From NCBI RefSeq assembly GCF_018614585.1, contig NZ_JAGGOI010000044.1:1-35664 (forward strand): DNA of 35,664 bases, in the 5' to 3' direction. Source of the stretch: Streptomyces sp. ISL-1. GTDB taxonomy: Bacteria > Actinomycetota > Actinomycetes > Streptomycetales > Streptomycetaceae. Each line of letters starts with the position of its first letter. Within the stretch, counting starts at the first letter, position 1. A program made the translations under genes and the position numbers. Below, in pieces: positions 22,628 through 31,806 of the stretch. Under the pieces are notes generated by a model that ran no database searches, was not told the DNA's origin, and saw only the letters and a list, made by a program, of their open reading frames with translations.

Positions 22628-25155
22628 CTAATTCGCTTTCTCCGAACTACCTCCACAGAGGTCGGCTGATGTCCAGCTGTGTCGCAGCCAGTCCGTCTTA
22701 TCCCGGTTCTCGGCTTCCCGAACTACGAGTTGGCTGATCGATGGCATGCCGACGAATACTGGTGAGTTCTTCCGTCGCTCATTGGCGTCAATCTGGCTGA
22801 TCTTGTCATCGGTGGCGGCGAGGCTGACCGTCAGTTGCTCGACATCACCAAGCCATCCCTCGCGTTCGGCTTCGGCGATCCTGGCGTGGAGGTTCTCGCG
22901 GATCTCTCTCAGGCGGGGCCGCTCGTCTGGCCCCACGATCAGTACCGGGCATCGAACACAAGCGTGCTCGTGGACACAGTTGCTTCCGTATGCTCGGCCG
23001 CACTGCCCCAGGGCCAGCTTGCGCCTCTCGAAGTGTCCGAGGAACTCCTGCCACTCTTCGTCGGTCACTGCCCGGTACTCGTCGGCGGGCCGAAGGCCGC
23101 GGCGCCGGGCGATGAAGGCTCGGTGGGCTTCGATGGCGTCAGTTGGATAGATCGCCGCGTAGCTCATCGTGGTGTTGATATTAGTGTGACCTGCGATGAC
23201 CTGTGCGATATGCGGAGGCAAGCCGTTGAGGATAGCGTCCGTAATAAAGATCCTGCGGAAGTCGTGCGGCTGGAAGGTCAGCGGCTGCCCGCTGGCGTCG
23301 GTGATGCCGGTATCCGCCAGCAGCGTGTGGAGCGACGAGCGGATCGTGGCGATGGAGATCGCCCTGTTCTCGCCGCCCACAGACCACTGGTAGAGCAGCG
23401 GCATAGAAGGGTTCCAGACCTTCTCATGCAAGTCGTAGGACGGGATGCTCGGCACCCGGCCGTCCTGCCCGCGAACACGGCTGATCACAGCACTGAGAAC
23501 GTCGGCAAGCTCCGGGCTGACCAGCAGTAGACGCTCTTTGATCCGTCTTGGACGGCGCGATCTGTAGGAGGGGTATCACGTCTCCTGTGGTCGGCAGCTT
23601 GTAGCTGATGATGCTGTGGTGGCCAAGTTCCTTGAGCTCTTCGATGCGCATCCCGGTGTGCCGGAGGATCTCCACCGTCGCCCAGCCGTAAAAAGGCCAG
23701 CTTCTCCTCCGTTCGGAAGTCTCGCGGTGTTCCTGTGGCGTCAACGACCTTTGACGGTTTGCCGTCGGCTCGCTCGGTGGACCGGGGCAGGGTGAAGCTC
23801 TCGCCGTGCACCGTGATGGTGGCTCCCAAGTCAGCCGCTTCCAATGCCTCCAGGCGCTCCCGGGCTTCTTTCAGCCGGCGGGCAGATGCCTGTACCAGCG
23901 CGGGCAGGACGGGCAGCCTCTCCCGGGTGCGGGCGTCGGATCTGGCGCGGACCTCCTGCGCGGCCTTCTTGGCGGAGCAGTCGGCTTCGGTTACCGGGGT
24001 CGGAGCCGCCCACGGCCCCCAGCGTTCGGGCTCGTCCAAAGCCCATTCGGCGATGTCCAGGTAGAAACCCCGCACCGCCATCCTGATCATCAAGGCTCCA
24101 ATGCGGGGCTCCATTGCTGTGGCGACGGTGCCGTTCGGCATGCGGTGCTTGACGGTCTTGACCGCAATCCGGGCCTTCCACGCGTCGCGCACCTCCGGGG
24201 CCAGGTGAAGGCTGTCGATCCCTGGGTGATGCCGCTCCAAGTCGGCCCAGAAGTAGCCGACCAGATTCCTGGACAGATGCACCAACGTGACGTAGTCGAC
24301 TGAGGGCTGGCGTTCGGTCAAGTAGCTGACGAGCAGGTCGCGGATCGGCCTGCACTTCACATCGAATCGGTCGACGAGCTGGGCCGGGCTCACCTGTCCG
24401 GCACGCTTCTCGATGCTCCGCAGCGTTTTGGGCGCGCCAGGGGGGAACTGACCGCGGCTCTGAAGCAGGGCATAGGCGAGTCGAGTGTGACTCGTGGAGT
24501 TCGGCGTGGCCACCAACAGCAGTTCGAGGACATCGCCGACCACAATGTCGTCGATGACGCCGCCCTTCGCCGCGAGGATGCGGGCCAGGGCCTTGAGCGC
24601 CTTCGAGGTACGTCGCTGGTCCGGTTGTCCGGGCACGCGAGCGTTACGCAGTGCGGCGAATCCCCTGGGATCGCGGGCGGCTTCGATGGCTTCGCGTAGG
24701 TGGGGCGAGAGGCTGCTGGCGAGCCACGTCATGCTGGGGCGGATGACATCAGCGCAGACCAGTGCCAGCAGCCCGGAACCGAGCCCTGCCTTCTGCGGCT
24801 TCCTGCCGTGGGCGATCCCCCAGGCAAGCGGGGCATCGGTCCAGCAGGCCGAGGTAGCGGAGCCCGGGCTGGCGTTCCAGCGTTGCTGCCAGGTCTCGCC
24901 CTCGTAGGTCTCCAGCCATCGCAGCAGCAGGCGCGCACCGACCATCCGCATCGAGTGGGTGGAGTCCTTGCCGTTCTTGAACGGCGGTTGCTCCAGCCTG
25001 CGGAGAACCTCCTCGCGGGAGAATCGGGTAGTGACCCAGTCGGTTGCCGGGCTACGTGGTGGAAACGTCTGCAGATAGGCATCGATCTCTCCGCCAGTCA
25101 GGCTCCTCGCGGCCCGGGCCGGCGGGGAGACGAGACGGACGGCCGTGGTCGTCAC
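22628..25155 (-). pseudogene. Large tyrosine recombinase (TnpB-like of Tn554 type), two frameshifts
   Basis: Starts at GTG 25155 (MTTTAVRLVSPPARAARSLT), overlapping the stop of the upstream recombinase as GTGA. The frame runs to a T5 run near 23690-23694, moves to the next frame (YGWATVEILRHTGMRIEELK, IAPSKTD), and moves again near 23537-23539, after which VRGQDGRVPSIPSYDLHEKV, FQPHDFRRIFITDAI, AGHTNINTTMSYAAIYP and the zinc-type tail CGRAYGSNCVHEHACVRCP follow. Each break is explained by one extra base. All catalytic residues (R, HxxR, H, Y) survive. The intact homologue at 31807-34266 shows the ancestral layout. Pseudogene or sequence error. Confidence 0.85.
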
Positions 25156-26444
25156 CTGGGCCTCCCGCCGAAGAGAATGTCGAGGGAGTCGCGGTTATAG
25201 GCCGGCGCGGGCGGGGCAGGCGGCGGGTCGTTGCGCCTGCGCTCCTGGCGGGCATGGTGTGCGAGACCTGCCGAGATCACGTCGTCCCTGGTGGGCCGGT
25301 TGTAGATGTCCAAGGTGGACAGATGCTTATGGCCGAGGATGTGCTGGACGTAGACCGGCGGCATGTTCGGGTCGTCGAGCATCAAGAATGTCGCCGTGTG
25401 CCGCAGGTCGTGAAGAGTCCAGTTGGCGCCCAGGAGTTCGTTGGCGCGGTTGAACATCATGCGCGCCGCGTCGTACTCCAAAGGCCGCCAGGGGCGGCGC
25501 AGAGTCCACCACAGCGGCTGCGCGCGGCGGCGGGGGACGCCCTTCTTCCAGGCTTCTTCCTGGTAGAGCCGCAGCCAGACGAACGCGTCGGGAGTGGCGG
25601 GCAGCTCCTGGTAATCGTGCGTGCCTTTGCGGATCACGCCGATGGTCTGCTGGCCGACGACCGCATCGCTCTGCTTGGCGGTGAGCAGTTCCTCGGCGCG
25701 GGCGCCGGTGGCGACCCAGAAGGCCAGTAGGGCTCGGTCGCGGTGCGAGCGGAGACCTTCGAAGACCTCGGTGTACTTCTCGTCGGGGATGCGGCGCGGG
25801 ATCCGCTTGGGGACCTTGGGCCGATAGAGGCCGGTGCGCTGCTGCTTGTGTTCCTTCTCGGGGTTGTGGTGGGCGTTGGCTCGTGCCGAGCGCCTATTGC
25901 GGACCAGAGGGAAGGGATTGACCAGCAGCGAACCGGTGTTGCGCTCCAGGTGGAAGTCGTAGAAGGTCCGCAGCACCGTCTCGCAGTGCGCCCGGGTATT
26001 GGGCGCGTACTTCTTGCCGACAGTGGGCTTGCCCGTCACCGGGTTCGGAGCTCCCGGCGCCGGACTGCCGGTCCAGGCGGGCTGGGGTATCTCGGCGGGG
26101 TCCTTGCCGCGGTGACGCCAGTGGACACGTACCGGCTTGTCCGCCAGCTTCATCCACAGCATGAAGTCCCGGGCATCCTCACGAACCGCGCGGTCCCACT
26201 CGATTCCGCATGCCCACAGGTAGCGCCACCAGCGCAGCAGATCCATCCCGTACGAGCGCGGTGTCAATGGCGAACTGTCTGCTGCCATCAGGTCTCTGAG
26301 GTACGTCGCGACAGGCTCGATCGGTCGTCCGAGCGGGTCCAGCACCTGGTACGGCTCCCAGGGGTCTCCCGTCTCCAGCAATTTGCCTAACTCAGGCAGC
26401 ACAAAGTTCTTCAGAATCCTGTCGGGACGCTGTTCACCGGGCAT
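25152..26444 (-). CDS. Tyrosine recombinase (TnpA-like partner)
   Basis: A 430-residue integrase. N-terminal SAM-like DNA-binding part (PLTPRSYGMDLLRWWRYLWA), a basic linker (LYRPKVPKRIPRRIPDEKY) and the catalytic domain with R in WVATGARAEELL, HxxR in LHDLRHTATFL, H in LGHKHLSTLDIY and the tyrosine in DIYNRP. It pairs with the large recombinase that starts inside its stop codon; in Tn554-type transposons such pairs act together on a short core site without inverted repeats. The gene looks intact, but its partner is frameshifted. Upstream, 26445-26557, holds no further gene. Confidence 0.9.
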   Translation of the reverse strand: MPGEQRPDRILKNFVLPELGKLLETGDPWEPYQVLDPLGRPIEPVATYLRDLMAADSSPLTPRSYGMDLLRWWRYLWACGIEWDRAVREDARDFMLWMKLADKPVRVHWRHRGKDPAEIPQPAWTGSPAPGAPNPVTGKPTVGKKYAPNTRAHCETVLRTFYDFHLERNTGSLLVNPFPLVRNRRSARANAHHNPEKEHKQQRTGLYRPKVPKRIPRRIPDEKYTEVFEGLRSHRDRALLAFWVATGARAEELLTAKQSDAVVGQQTIGVIRKGTHDYQELPATPDAFVWLRLYQEEAWKKGVPRRRAQPLWWTLRRPWRPLEYDAARMMFNRANELLGANWTLHDLRHTATFLMLDDPNMPPVYVQHILGHKHLSTLDIYNRPTRDDVISAGLAHHARQERRRNDPPPAPPAPAYNRDSLDILFGGRPR

Positions 26445-26557
26445 GCCGGGAAGCTAGCAAAACCCCAACTGAACTGCGAGGACTCATGAGTTAGTTCGGT
26501 CAACACTCCTGACGCTCAATCCGCACCCGAGATAAGCGGCACGGACGAGAGCCCCCG

Positions 26558-26690
26558 GCGCGGCCGCCGAGCAGTGGCTGCGCGACCTGGACAAGCTCCC
26601 CGAGCCCGCTCCGGCCCGCTGCCCGCCACCGTGACCTTCACCGGAGGCCCGACGATCACCGTGTACGGCGCCGAGCCGCACAGTCCCCCG
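26558..26690 (+). pseudogene. Fragment of an unknown gene
   Basis: Coding-like codon choice in two adjacent frames: AAAEQWLRDLDKLPEPAPA, then, shifted, PLPATVTFTGGPTITVYGAE. No start and no clean end. Probably the wreck of a gene broken when the recombinase element inserted. Between 26691 and 26868 I see nothing I can assign. Confidence 0.35.
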
Positions 26691-26868
26691 CTACCAACTC
26701 TGGCCCCCTCAACACCGTTGAGAGGGCCAGCAGCGCGTGGAGCGCCGGTGCTCGAGCGGGCGGCCGGCGGTCAGGGCCTCGTGGGTGCCGATGACGATGA
26801 GTTCGCTGGCGAACTCGGGGGACGGCGCCGAACCCGAAGCCAACCGTGCCACTGGGGGCTTCAGGAGG

Positions 26869-27634
26869 TCAGCGGAGGCTTCTCACGATGCTGACACGCA
26901 GGTTGGAGGCCACAGCAGTCCACGGCACGGCATAGCCAGTAAAGGCGTTGCCCGCGACGTAGTGGCCGCGGATGTAGGCTCCGGGCCTGTCCTTGACGTA
27001 GAACGGGCCGCCCGAGTCACCTGCCCTCGGCTGACGGAAACGTCCGTTGTTGAACACGATGAGGCCCTGCAGGCATTCGCCATCGACGCAGATCTGCCCA
27101 TTGAGGCTTGTGGCTCGGTGGCCACAGGTCTCACCGGTGGTGCGACCGCTGGTGCAGTAGTTCCCGAACCCGACGTATGCACGGCCGGCCCCACGCACGG
27201 GGATGACGGTGGAACTGTCGGTGCCACCAGTGAAGATGTGGCCGGAGTACTGTCGACCGCCGATCAGCTCCACGTCAATGCCTTGCGTACGCCGGTTTGA
27301 GACGGTCCCGTAGACGCGCGCTAGCGATTCCGTGAAGACGACTTGCCTGTTCTCGAAGCAATGCCCCGCGGTGACCATGAACCGCTGGCCGCGGGTGTTC
27401 TGCACGGCGTAGCCCGACGAGCACAGGGACCTTGGGTCGCTGACAGAACGGATCCCGCCGCCGCCCTTAAACGGCGGTGAATCATCGCGGCGGGAGTGGG
27501 TGCTTGGAATCACTCTGGGCGGCTTCCTCGCTCGGCGCACCCTGCGCCAGACCGGTACTCAGACCCGTGAGACTAACGAGGCACAGAGCGGCCGCGGCGA
27601 CCACGCGGGCCGCCGGTCTACGGCACTTGGGCAT
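26869..27634 (-). pseudogene. Secreted trypsin-like serine protease, frameshifted
   Basis: ATG 27634 behind AGGAGGAAAAAC begins a signal peptide (MPKCRRPAARVVAAAALCLV, SLTGLSTGLAQGAPSEEAAQ) that runs to a stop at 27482. The mature S1 domain lies in the next frame: SSGYAVQNTRGQRFMVTAGH with the catalytic His, GIDVELIGG with the Asp, and RQPRAGDSGGPFYVK with the Ser, ending RVSIVRSLR. The enzyme would be exported and cleave proteins outside the cell. The two halves need one or two bases adjusted near 27485-27530. It could be a pseudogene or carry a sequence error. All catalytic residues are intact. Confidence 0.75.
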
Positions 27635-27802
27635 GTTTTTCCTCCTGCATTCGCGCGGAGACAGCACACGGAAGATCAACGTCGTCGGGGGTGGCCACTT
27701 TCCGGTGGATGCCACGCACTCATCGCCATGCAGACACACCGATTGGCGTACAGGCACCTGCATTCGGGTCCGTCGCCTACGTGCCGGACGTGGTATACGC
27801 GC

Positions 27803-28012
27803 AACAGCAAGCAACTCGGCCGGCGCCTGCGCGACATCGGACTTCCCACCGAGGCCGGACGATGCGCGGCCCTGCTCGACCTCTGCACACAGATGCCCGC
27901 AGCCGTGCTTCAACGTCTGCTTGGGATCAGCCCATCGGCTGCCGAACGCTGGTCGGCCGGGGCTGTGAGGACCGCCTACGCAGCCGAGGTGGCCAGTCGA
28001 TCAGACGGCTGA
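27803..28012 (+). pseudogene. C-terminal remnant of an integrase-type recombinase
   Basis: The end of a longer frame reads SKQLGRRLRDIGLPTEAGRC, AALLDLCTQMPAAVLQRLLG, ISPSAAERWSAGAVRTAYAA. This is the helical tail (LLGIxxxxAxRW) seen at the C-terminus of several Streptomyces site-specific recombinases. The catalytic domain is missing and the upstream part is noncoding. It ends 12 bases into the convergent Imm21 gene. Confidence 0.5.
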
Positions 28013-28594
28013 GATCGATTGCGCAGGAAGGAGCTGGACGATTCCCACCCACGGAAAGTCGCCTGTCTTGTGAAATGCACGAATGCTCCAGCGTCCTGCC
28101 GGCACGGAAATTTGGGCCTGCTCTGGCAAGCCTCCCTGATCCGGGTACTCCACGGCCAGGTCAGCTCCGGCTACAGCGGAGTCCAGGAGTACGGCTGCCC
28201 CATCGGTCTCCCAGACCCCACAGTCTTCCCAGTCGGTTGTGGGGTCCTCCATGACGGCCTTGGCAGCTTCAAGGAGCTCGGCGTCAGAGTCAGCAGCAAG
28301 CCACCGCAGGAAGACGTTCTGCTCAGGGAGGTAGCAGGTCGTGGCGGGCTCGTCGGCCAGCACCAACCCGGATCCCTCGGTGCCGACCTCGACGATCCCA
28401 GCCCAGCCCTCTACGTCACATGCGCGGTCGTAGTCATCCGGAACGTCGGTGCCGCCGACGATCATTCCGTCTTCCGTGCATCCGCCCCACTGGTCCAGCG
28501 CAGAGACCGGGATAACGATCAATGGGCCACCCATCGACTGCACCCAAGCAAGATCGGCATGGACGTGACGAGAGACGTTGCGAGATGCGGTCAT
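28001..28594 (-). CDS. Imm21 family immunity protein
   Basis: ATG 28594 (MTASRNVSRHVHADLAWVQS) gives 197 residues; a longer TTG-initiated form is unlikely. The Imm21 pattern is clear: WVQSMGGPLIVIPVSALDQW, GTDVPDDYDRACDVEGWAGI, VLADEPATTCYLPEQNVFLR, WLAADSDAELLEAAKAVMED, WEDCGVWETDGAAVLLDSAV, and the end GRWSIRAFHKTGDFPWVGIV. Imm21 proteins are predicted antidotes in polymorphic toxin systems. No toxin gene is adjacent, so it may act as an orphan protecting against toxins of neighbours. Intact, acidic, cytoplasmic. Confidence 0.88.
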   Translation of the reverse strand: MTASRNVSRHVHADLAWVQSMGGPLIVIPVSALDQWGGCTEDGMIVGGTDVPDDYDRACDVEGWAGIVEVGTEGSGLVLADEPATTCYLPEQNVFLRWLAADSDAELLEAAKAVMEDPTTDWEDCGVWETDGAAVLLDSAVAGADLAVEYPDQGGLPEQAQISVPAGRWSIRAFHKTGDFPWVGIVQLLPAQSISAV

Positions 28595-28669
28595 GCGATC
28601 AGTCTGCCCTTGCCCACTGACACCACCTGAAGCGCTATTCCGCACGAGTGAATATCCGAACCTACCGAT

Positions 28670-28829
28670 ACTCGCCAAGGTCACCAACAAGACCGAGTTC
28701 TACAACCTCGGCACCGGCTCGCACCCGGCCCACCCGGTGAACTCCGACGGCAAGCCCGCCGCACATATCGGGACCGGCGCCTACGCGCTCGACCTTCTCT
28801 GCACCAATGACACGGCGGTTCTGGGCTGA
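28670..28829 (+). pseudogene. Fragment of an unknown gene
   Basis: Coding-like frame ILAKVTNKTEFYNLGTGSHP, AHPVNSDGKPAAHIGTGAYA, LDLLCTNDTAVLG, ending in a stop just before the Ku remnant. No proper start. Family not recognised. Confidence 0.3.
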
Positions 28830-28830
28830 C

Positions 28831-29150
28831 CTAGGCTGGACGGCCGTGAGCTGGACCAGAGTGAGATCACCCGGGGGCTATGAGACCGCGGTCGGCACGA
28901 TCGTTCCGGTCAGTGATGAGGACTTGGACGCGTTGCCGCTGCCCCCGGCGAAGGCGATCGAGATCGTGGCGTTTGTCCCGGCCTCGTCCATCGGCCCGAT
29001 CCAGATCGGCGCCTCCTACTACCTGGCCGCCGAGGGCGTTGCCGCCAAGCCGTACGAGCTGCTGCGCCAGGCCCTGGGGCGCAGCAGCAAGGTGGCGGTG
29101 GCCAAGTTCGCGATGCGGGACCGTGAGCGGCTCGGGCTGCTCCGCGGTCC
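28831..29150 (+). pseudogene. Ku (non-homologous end-joining) gene remnant
   Basis: LDGRELDQSEITRG, then after a shift at a G5 run (28873-28877) YETAVGTIVPVSDEDLDALP, AKAIEIVAFVPASSIGPIQI, GASYYLAAEGVAAKPYELLR, QALGRSSKVAVAKFAMRDRE. This is the central part of a bacterial Ku subunit (ring that loads on DNA ends). The first 60 or so residues and everything after RLGLLR are gone, and a MITE-like palindrome follows. It cannot be functional. Streptomyces often carry several ku copies, including on arms and plasmids. Confidence 0.8.
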
Positions 29151-29184
29151 TGGGTTTGGCAGCATGGGCGCTGAGGCTGTGGAG

Positions 29185-29406
29185 CTAGGCCGTCTCTTGC
29201 GGATCTTGCTCCCCCGGCTACCGGTGGGAGGTGCCCCCAGGCCCGCGACGCCCGGCACCGCACCTGGCCGCGTTGTCGGGACGCCCGGGTACGTCCAGTA
29301 CGCGGCACGCCCCTCCGCCTTGCCATGCACGGCACCTGGGGGCACCTCCCAGCGGTAGCCGGGGGAGCCGCGGGCTCGGCCGACAGATCCGAAAGAGACG
29401 GCCTAG
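29185..29406. repeat. MITE-like imperfect palindrome flanked by CTAG
   Basis: About 214 bases between two CTAG sites. The left end CTAGGCCGTCTCTTGCGGAT and the reverse complement of the right end (CTAGGCCGTCTCTTTCGGAT) differ at one base. Inside, CCCCCGGCTACCG and GGGAGGTGCCCCCAGG also recur inverted on the other side, so most of the element folds on itself. There is no coding frame. CTAG at both ends may be the target duplication, as in the IS1182-family element here. Confidence 0.7.
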
Positions 29407-29610
29407 CCCCCGCGTCCCCGAATCTGCTGTTCGACCAGCGTCCCAGCAGTCCCCGGGCGTGCAGGCGGACCGGCAGCCGGCCCGCTCCGATCTCCCGATC
29501 AGCCACGTGAGCGGCTCGGGCAGGGAGGCCGGCGCGCGGCGAGGGCCCCCGGCTCCTCAGCGGTGCTCAGTGTCCGCTTGGCGCGGCGGGGCTCGGACCG
29601 GGGGCGGAGG

Positions 29611-30363
29611 CTAGCTTGCTGTCGCGTCGGGTGAGCAAATCGCGCGGGCGGCGCCTCCCCTGACGGTAGTGCTGTCGTTGAAGTAGTCGATTAGCCAGGT
29701 GTCGCCGGGCGCGAAGGTGGTGCCCCGGCGAGAGTCAATGGGAATGACGTGCGCCGTCGTGACGAAACCGCCGCTAATCGCGACCTCGCCGGCCGGACAC
29801 ACGACACGAGCCGCCCCGAAACTGTCCGGCGGTGTCGTTGTGGCGTTGCCGGTTACCTGGTGTGTGCTGATAGGGCCGCTGCCGCCCGTCGCGCCCGTCG
29901 CGCCCGTCGCGCCCGTCGCGCCGGTGGCGCCTGTTGCGCCGGTCGCGCCCGTGGCTCCGGTGGCGCCCGGGGTACCGGGCTCACCTTGGGTGCCGGTGGC
30001 GCCGGCTGGACCTGTCGGGCCCGTTGCACCGGGCTCACCCTGGGGGCCGGTGGCGCCCGTCGGACCGGTGGCGCCCGGCTGGCCCGGCTGGCACTCGTGG
30101 TCGTGGTCGTCGTCCTCGCCGGCCACTGTCCGGGGCCAGTAGTCATCGGGCTGGTGGTGATCCGGCCGGCATTCGTCGCCTCCTCCCGTGGGACTCGCTG
30201 TGCGGACTGCTTCGGTGGCCTGGATGGTTTGGGCGGTGGCGACGGCGGGGCCGGCGATTCCCGTGAGTACCAGGGCAAGCGATGCGAGGGTGCCGCCAGT
30301 CCGCCAGCTGCTGCGTCTGGGCAGGGGTCCAAGGGTTGTACTGGTCTTGTGCTCGGGGCTCAT
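29611..30363 (-). CDS. Secreted collagen-like protein
   Basis: ATG 30363 (MSPEHKTSTTLGPLPRRSSW) leads to a signal peptide (GGTLASLALVLTGIAGPAVA), a His/Asp-rich linker, and a collagen-like stretch of G-x-y triplets: GQPGATGPTGATGPQGEPG through GATGTQGEPGTPGATGATG, closing with about eight GAT triplets. The C-terminal part (VVCPAGEVAISGGFVTTAHV, FNDSTTVRGGAARAICS) looks like a small compact domain, common after Gly-x-y repeats in actinobacterial surface proteins. 250 residues. Exported; possible spore or surface role not shown. GAT codon repeats at 29886-29960 are prone to slippage. Confidence 0.85.
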   Translation of the reverse strand: MSPEHKTSTTLGPLPRRSSWRTGGTLASLALVLTGIAGPAVATAQTIQATEAVRTASPTGGGDECRPDHHQPDDYWPRTVAGEDDDHDHECQPGQPGATGPTGATGPQGEPGATGPTGPAGATGTQGEPGTPGATGATGATGATGATGATGATGATGATGGSGPISTHQVTGNATTTPPDSFGAARVVCPAGEVAISGGFVTTAHVIPIDSRRGTTFAPGDTWLIDYFNDSTTVRGGAARAICSPDATAS

Positions 30364-30732
30364 GTAACGCCGCTCTTCCTCGAAACCGGATCGCACGATG
30401 GCGGTGGGTCCCCTTCCGGGGCCACCTCGGCCATCGTGGGGATCGGGGATCACAGGTGGTGGGACGCCTCGCGGAGGCGTCAGCGGATCGGACCAGTGGT
30501 GCCGTCCCCAATGGGTGCGTACGCGGTGGCGCCGCGGGACCCGTCAGCGGGCTGTGATCAAGTTGAGCAGATGGCATCCTGTGCCCCGACCTCCGTCACT
30601 TCCTCGAAGGCCCCACCGACTGATCTGCCGCCGGACTCCGGCCGGGCAGGGCCGAGTCGAACTGTTCGTCGTCGGTGCAGTCATCACATCAGGCCCCCCA
30701 CCAGAGCGCGCTGCTGGTCTCCGTCCTGCTGA
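30364..30732. other. Intergenic, no gene seen
   Basis: No frame here combines start site, codon choice and length. It contains the upstream region of the collagen-like gene and ends at the tnpC-like remnant. Confidence 0.4.
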
Positions 30733-31075
30733 TCACACTGGTGTGACATCAGCGGCGGGGCAGGGGGCGACGTCCTTGGCATCGTCCCCCTGCCTTTGAT
30801 CCGGGACCGCAGCAGCCGTACTGAGCTGACGGCGAAGCCGCTGGACTTCGTCGTCTTTGGCCGCCAGGACCGACAGCAGGTGCCGGTGACGCTCCTTGAG
30901 CTGGGTGAGTTCCGTGTGGGTGCGGGTGAGTTTGCCGGTGATCCGCTGGTTGAGATCACGCAGCCGGACGATGCGGGCCTCGCGCGGGTCGGGCTCCTCG
31001 CCAGCTGCCCAGGCGGCTGCCCGCCGCTTCTCGAACCGCCAACGCCACGCACGCCGCCACCCACGGCCTGACCTG
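30733..31075 (-). pseudogene. TnpC-like coiled-coil remnant
   Basis: The frame WRWRFEKRRAAAWAAGEEPD, then PREARIVRLRDLNQRITGKL, THTELTQLKERHRHLLSVLA, AKDDEVQRLRRQLSTAAAVP, ends at 30733. It is a long charged coiled coil like the C-terminal half of TnpC/DUF6262-type proteins. The frame is closed upstream by a stop near 31120 with no start codon between, so the HTH half is lost. It lies downstream of the recombinase pair at 31.8-35.5 kb, where tnpC would be expected, with a DUF4265 gene between. Confidence 0.55.
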
Positions 31076-31271
31076 CGCCCTGCTGCTGGTCGTCGGATCG
31101 GTGGCGCTGGGATGGCATCTCACACGCACGGGTTCATCGACAGGCGCTGGCCCGTCGCCGCGTGGATGCGCATCGCCCGCCAGACCGATTGGGCTGGCCA
31201 CGGCGGTGCCCCGCACGTCGACTTCTCTGCACTAAGGACACGTAGTCGGGAGATTGGGCAGAGCGGATCTG

Positions 31272-31754
31272 TTACGCGGGCCTGACGAACGGCCTGGCTT
31301 CAGCCCACTCCCAGAAGGCGTGGCCAGCGTTGACTGCTGCCTCCATGACTGCGAAGAGTTTGGAGGGTTCGGTGTCCGGCGGGACATCGACGGCGACGAG
31401 GCGTGTGCCGTTCCACTCACTCTGAAGGTCTGCCGCGATGATTTCGGTCTTGATCTCGTCAGTGGCCTTCTGGAGATCGGCGGGCGGCAGATCGGGAATG
31501 AACAAAAGCCGCAGCGTGCGATGCCAGGAGTTCCTGACCACCTCGATGACGTAGTCGTCGTCGTTGAGCACCACAACGTCGCCCAGAGCGATTCCGTAGG
31601 CGGGAATGCAGGCGACTTCGTAGCTCCCGTCGTTGACCGCCCTGAGCCAGAGCTGCTCGACCTGTCCGTCCAGGCCAAAGGGGGCCAGGTCGGCGCGCGC
31701 GATGTAGTTGGTCGAGGCGCGTCCGACCGGTTGCTCGTGGACCACGAACTGCAT
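31272..31754 (-). CDS. DUF4265 protein
   Basis: ATG 31754 after GGGGGAG, 160 residues. Conserved block LAPFGLDGQVEQLWLRAVND, GSYEVACIPAYGIALGDVVV, VIEVVRNSWHRTLRLLFIPD, then a helical part and VAVDVPPDTEPSKLFAVMEA. This matches DUF4265, a small cytosolic domain of unknown function. It sits between the large recombinase and the tnpC-like remnant, in the same direction, so it could be cargo inserted into or carried by that element. Confidence 0.8.
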   Translation of the reverse strand: MQFVVHEQPVGRASTNYIARADLAPFGLDGQVEQLWLRAVNDGSYEVACIPAYGIALGDVVVLNDDDYVIEVVRNSWHRTLRLLFIPDLPPADLQKATDEIKTEIIAADLQSEWNGTRLVAVDVPPDTEPSKLFAVMEAAVNAGHAFWEWAEARPFVRPA

Positions 31755-31806
31755 GACGGCTCCCCCATTGACCAGCTCCGATGGGCTGCCATGATGCCGG
31801 AGCCCG

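Noticed and set aside
21460..26490. GAACTAAC near 21466 and GTTAGTTC near 26491 as element ends
   Set aside because: An 8-base inverted match at this distance can arise by chance, and no longer identity or duplicated flank supports it.
29880..29965. Short tandem repeat that might be a CRISPR or satellite
   Set aside because: The units are 9 bases, encode Gly-Ala-Thr and continue in frame through a collagen-like domain. There are no spacers.
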